Of a stretch of DNA of 64,000 nt, positions 59,498 through 64,000 are shown piece after piece. Within the stretch, counting starts at the first letter, position 1, and each line of letters starts with the position of its first letter. A model generated the notes under the pieces. The model did no database searches and was not told the origin of the DNA. It saw nothing but the letters and a program-made list of their open reading frames with translations. Source of the DNA: Pycnopodia helianthoides (lineage: Eukaryota > Echinodermata > Asteroidea > Forcipulatida > Asteriidae); the NCBI GenBank assembly GCA_032158295.1, contig CM063258.1, positions 935,001 to 999,000 on the forward strand, written 5' to 3'. Both the position numbers and the translations under genes were made by a program.

Positions 59498-62324
59498 CCA
59501 GAAAGTCTCCCATAACGCTAAATACAAAGAGTATTGTAAACAGAGTCTATCTTTAAGACAAACACCGCTGAGGTGGAACGACTACACGCAGCAGATCCCC
59601 CCCCCTCCCCCAATCGGGGTAGTATTTCTCACAATGAGCCCCATGAGGAGTCCCGTCACTTGTGAATGTTACTCCCCCAAGAAAGTTGCGCTGTAATCGT
59701 ATATGGTGGCTTGGTTTTTTTTCCCCGTGCTTTAAAGAAAAGGCCACAAGCTGAAGTAGAGTTTTCCTGTAGTTTGTCAGCTGGTTTTTCCGTTGGTCAT
59801 GCCCGGCTGGCCAGATCCCACACCGGACAGCCTCCCTAATTCCCTATATATATAGGAAATATAATCAGAGTGTCTATCCTTCTATTTGATGCTGGCAGAT
59901 CTCATTTAGACAGGAAATTCCGAAAAACAGTTAGGAGTTAATATCCAAGTGTCATGGGAGGTAATTGCCATGAATTTAGTTCTTTAATATTGCAAGGCCC
60001 CCTTCGCAGAGAGACGGTGATGATGAGCGTCAGGGATGGGCGGACATCGCTCAGACGTGAAATGCTGTTTTTAGTGGGAAATTAAAAACAGGGGGCCTCG
60101 TCCATCACACGATTGTCTCATTACACGCGACGTGTAGGGAGACATTAACGGTGCGAGACGGGGTAGGGGAGGAGGTTTGGTGGGGGGTTTGATGGTGGCA
60201 CTTGGTAGAAAAATGGGTCACTGCGCATAGGGTAATTGTGGCTAGTATAGTTGTATGGCAGAGTGGGTGGGTATCATTTATGATTATGTGCGTAGCTCAT
60301 CGTTATTGTCAGAGCTATTTTTAGTGTCCATAATATTGTAATTTGAAGGTTAAAAAAGGGCCCATTAAAATAAAGTGCAACTATGCAAGCCTTTGTACTT
60401 AGCAAATCTATTGGCTGCATAACCTAGAACAAAACATGAACAAAACACAGAAGAGCGAACTTAATCACTATACTAGCCAAGAACCCCCATGGAGAGAAGA
60501 CTAAGAAGGAAGTTTCAGTTTTAGATGTGGGGGGGGGGGAAACCCCAGAGATTTATTCCAGGGAAACCCACGCAATCCGGTAGGTGCTGAAAACCCAATC
60601 CACACAGTGCCCCTGGCGGGATTCGAACCGGGGTCCCAGAGGTGGAAGGCGACGAATGATACCACTATGCAAAACTTTGAGCCATAACAGCCTAGGCATT
60701 TTCTGTATGCAGTATTTAGTAGCTCAAATTTCAATGGAAGAAATTTTAAATGTTACACATTTTACAACCTTTCGATATTGAAGGGGGAACAGCTCAAAAT
60801 TTATTCAGCTTTTTTAAAAACAATTTCAGTTGGTACGTGGTTTCTTATTAAATGTAAAATTTCTCATATGACCAGTGTAGTATCTTGCCTGCCAGAAAAT
60901 GCCCCGGAATGTGCCAGGTCACTCTTTCGGGAAAATAGTTTAAGATATAGTAGAAAATATTTTAAAATCAACCACTAATATTTCGTAAAGAGGCATCTAT
61001 TTTTAAAAAACAATGAAAAATGGATTATGTTTTGTTTGGTGATTTTGTACAAATTCATAAACATGCTTTATGTTGTGATTGTCACTATAATTTGTAGGGG
61101 TTGTCAAATGATATTTTCTTGACTTTTACAGTTTTTGAGATGGAACTTGTCTCTTGCAAATGTATTTATTTATTTATTGTTTAATTTATTTGATTGGTTT
61201 AGACTGGGAAACCTTATCAGTATTACAACTGCCATCCCTAAGGGCCCTGTGCACAAACAGTCAAAAGTCAAGTAGTACAAAACAGAGCCATAAGAAAAAC
61301 CCAGAATCCAGAACAGAAGTGTAAAAAAGCCCCCCCCCCCAAAAAAAAAATCATACAAGGTTAGATGAAAAATTACAAACATGTTAAGCACATCACAAAA
61401 GCAGGGGAAGGCGCGACGGTATGAACTACAAATATTCAGTGAGCTTCTAGATTAATACTAATCATATTGTTGCTCTTTTTTATGATTGCCCATGCGATAT
61501 TTTACCTATAAGAACAGCCGTGAAATGTGATACAGTTCTCTATGTTTAATGATCTAAGCACCGATATCGGCTGGAGAGAGCCAAAGTACTTGGAGCTTCA
61601 AGGAAATTGCCCTAATTTTGCGGTTGTTTACCCCGCCAAAGTACCACAATCGTTTGTTTATTTATTCAAGACGTAACGACCGCGCTGGGGGAAAGCAGAT
61701 ATGTCACAACTGAGAAATGAACCCAAGGCAGCTGTTAAAAAAAAAAAAAAAAAGAGAGCCCTGGAGTTTGACGTGAGCAATTAAACCCCATTGCTCATTG
61801 TCTTGTAATTTTACCGCCGACCCAATCATTGGTCCTGAATAATTGAAGAGTCCATTACGGCACTCGCTTCCCACCACTTGTGTCTGAGCTCACAGTAGAA
61901 TGAAGAAACACTGGCTAAAACAAGCGCTTCTGCTGGTTGACATTTTCTAGGTTTTTTTTTTGGTCCAGTGGTCCTTTTGAAGGCGGGAAAAGGAAGGTCG
62001 TGTTTCACTGTTGAGGCTGGAGACCTTTTCTAGGGTGGGATGGGAGGTGGTGGGAAGGTAAGGGGTGGGGGGATATTGGCTGACTCTGTAATAATAATAG
62101 AATATTGTGTGAATGGTGGGCGTTGCTTTTATCAGGTGAAACATGGAGGGTGGGATAAGGGATTTGACGACACTGGTTAAAGACGAAGGTTTACCTGAAA
62201 AAAGCCAAGTATGGTGTTTTTTATTTCTAAATATATGCGGTTTTTAAATACATTGGTGTGCAAGATAAGTATCTCACAGCACTTAGTTTAACGGGGAACC
62301 AGTTAATTCTACTAATAGTACAAA
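59498..62324. promoter_or_regulatory. Gene-free tract with candidate conserved elements
   Basis: 59840-60160 (GGAGGTAATTGCCATG, GTTAGGAGTTAATATCC, AGTGGGAAATTAAAAACAGG) and 61560-61900 (GAGCAATTAAACCCCATTGC, CTTGTAATTTTACC, TGAATAATTGAAGAG) are repeat-free. A tRNA-like box B scrap (GGGATTCGAACCGGGG) is at 60617. Poly-A and poly-C runs at 61330 and 61737. No exon recognised. Confidence 0.3.
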
Positions 62325-62660
62325 CAATTTTGGCTGGGCCCACTGTGATAAAGACACAACAAATTTGATAAGCGAAAAACATTATTGCTTAGCAGAAACA
62401 GGTTACCAGCCAAAATGCAATGTAATGTCTATTGTTTGTGACTGGTTCCCTTCAAATTTTTTTTTGCTGAGCAGAAGACATTTTCTTAGCTTAATTTTTC
62501 TTAAGAAATTCGGACTGGTAAAACTTTACACAGTTATATGGTGAGTTAAGATGTTATGTTATGCTTAGCAATTATTTGAAGATGTTATGTTATGCTTAGC
62601 AATTATTTGAAGATGTTATTTATGCTTAGCAATTATTTGTTAGTTAGTGAGCAGTTGGAT
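62325..62660. repeat. Family E-like fragment with a three-copy 31-bp tandem
   Basis: AACATTATTGCTTAGCAGAAAC and GTTACCAGCCAAAATGC are family E words. 62549-62640 repeats GATGTTATGTTATGC + TTAGCAATTATTTGAA three times, the last slightly shortened. Confidence 0.7.
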
Positions 62661-62752
62661 AAAGGAAGAGGGAGGAGGGGGAGTTAGACAAACTGGATGT
62701 CAGCGGTGAACTGTCTCTTTAAAGCCTACACAAGGAGGCTACATCTCTCATC

Positions 62753-62948
62753 TGGGCCCAATTTCATAGAGCTGCTTAAGCAGAGAATTATGCTTCGCAA
62801 CTTTCTGCTAATCACAAACAAGCAGGATACCAGTCACAGATTGTACATATGACATGGTACTTTGGCTGGTAACCTTATTCTGGTAAGCAACATTTTGTTG
62901 TGCTTAGCTACATTTTGTGCTTAAGCAGCTCTATGAAATTGGGCCCTG
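62753..62948 (-). mobile_element. MITE family E, copy 6 (reverse)
   Basis: GGGCCCAATTTCATAGAGC and GCTCTATGAAATTGGGCCC are perfect inverted ends; the interior is reversed relative to copy 1 (GGATACCAGTCAC first). Confidence 0.85.
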
Positions 62949-63636
62949 ATGATAAGACGTCCTCAGGCTGCCGCTGATGGGGATATTAACGCCGCCAAAT
63001 ACGAAGCCTAGATTTCATTTTCCGCATGGAGTGTGTCCAAATCGGATGATGACTGAATTAAAAGTTTCCCTGGCCTTTTGGGTTTTGTTTTCCCTCTTGC
63101 ACTGATTACCGATGTCCTTGCTCATGTGGAGTTGAAGAGGAATATACGCTGGGAGAGCAATTTGTGACCTGTGTGAATTAATGGATGCTAAGTCTAACTG
63201 ACATTTTTTACTTGACGAAATTAGCGTAACGTCACAAAAGATTGACCTGGCCCTTGCTGAGTGATAATTCAAAACAACAATACTCCAGATTGCAGTGTGT
63301 CTCGATGGCTCTGAATTTCAAGAATTTAGGAGGTGAAAGGTTCGAATCCTGCCCAAGAGGGCATTGTTGCGTGGGGGGATATTGGTTGAGGTGTAGTGTG
63401 TGGTCAGGGGTTCCAGTCCCAAGGTAGAAATCTGCAGATACGTTTGTAGGATCTTCAAATAATTCTCCTTTGTCACTAGTTCAAACAGCGCCCTCGCTTG
63501 GGTCAGAAGACAAGACGTCATTGGTCGGAAGTTGTTCTTGGTAGACGCACAGGTTTGCGTTTCCATTGTTTTAGCATGGTTGTTTTGTGTTGGTCTCCAT
63601 TGCAACCCAACTGACGCAGTGTAACAAAGGCCTGCA
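62949..63636. other. Gene-free stretch with a possible regulatory tract
   Basis: 62960-63240 is repeat-free (GGGGATATTAACGCCGCC, GACTGAATTAAAAGTT). A tRNA box B-like scrap GGTTCGAATCCTGCCC lies at 63340. No exon recognised. Confidence 0.3.
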
Positions 63637-63815
63637 GGGCCCAATTCCATAGTGCTGGTTAAGCACAAAAAGTAGCTAAGCACAGCAGAATTATGCTTAC
63701 CAGAATAAGGTTACCAGCTAAGATATCTTATCACATGCACATTCTGTGACTAGTTTTTTGCTTAATAGCAGAAATTTGTCCAACGGTTTTTTTCTGCTCT
63801 ATCAAATTGGGCCAA
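63637..63815 (+). mobile_element. MITE family E, copy 7
   Basis: GGGCCCAATTCCATAGTGC and GCTCTATCAAATTGGGCC ends with interior GCTAAGCACAGCAGAATTATG and AAGGTTACCAGC. Confidence 0.8.
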
Positions 63816-64000
63816 TGGGCTAGTTGGACCTCAGCTATGGTGGTAAATGCAAGGGCTTTGTTTCTCTCTTGTGCTGGGGTTCATTGAAACAGTGATAGGT
63901 TTGTACATTGTAGGGTATGCTTTGCATTTGCTTGGATACTATCCCGATTGGGATATAATATCCCATTTTGGGTTAAAGGTTAATTTCTGATTGTAAGCCT

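Noticed and set aside
27808..60142. Shared 15-mer CGACGTGTAGGGAGA at about 27809 and 60128 in two candidate regulatory tracts
   Set aside because: About two exact 15-base matches are expected by chance in a window of this size, and similarity does not extend into the flanks.
21150..64000. Search for a BarH homeobox or CFAP77 exons on either strand
   Set aside because: No stretch encodes the W-F/Y-Q-N-R-R core of a homeodomain or any other recognisable exon, so no gene was called; short exons could still be missed by eye.

Overview
The window is animal genomic DNA. Both genes have short exons, GT-AG introns and no operon layout, and most of the remaining sequence is a dense mix of small inverted-repeat elements (MITEs), tRNA-derived SINEs and a non-LTR retrotransposon tail. 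The style of the repeats (several families ending in TTTAAAGG / CCTTTAAA, and the family starting GGGCCCAATTTCATAGAGC) and the TTAGGG-type telomeric motif suggest an echinoderm, most likely a sea star or sea cucumber. That is an impression from the repeats and is not proven.

Two protein-coding genes can be supported, both on the + strand. At 447-3981 lie the last four coding exons of a Myb/SANT-type protein with an acidic tail. It resembles the C-terminus of the RNA polymerase I termination factor TTF1. At 6977-21149 lies a 15-exon gene for DDX31, a nucleolar DEAD-box RNA helicase, with every helicase motif from the GKT loop to [10 protein letters not shown]. Spliced as described it gives about 678 residues. 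Exon 4 (Q-motif region) needs two frame corrections and exon 10 (motif IV) needs one. These are either indel errors in the assembly or real damage. Both proteins belong to nucleolar ribosomal-RNA biology. TTF1, BARHL1 and DDX31 are close neighbours on human 9q34, so this looks like old shared synteny.

From about 21.15 kb to the end (about 43 kb) I find no convincing coding exon on either strand. This stretch alternates repeat copies with repeat-poor tracts that carry TAAT-type homeodomain sites. In human the gene next to DDX31 is the homeobox gene BARHL1, so one reading is that this desert is regulatory DNA of a BarH-like gene outside the window. No homeobox was found inside it.

Notable structures are: an interstitial TTAGGG-like array bounded by inverted repeats (52719-53093); a nine-unit 11-bp CpG-rich minisatellite (29974-30075); a minisatellite expanded inside a dispersed repeat (33060-33290); a perfect 27-bp inverted repeat (58332-58580); an 830-bp inverted-repeat unit with CTCF-like ends (58665-59497); two nested MITE insertions; and four MITE families that share one internal module although their ends differ.
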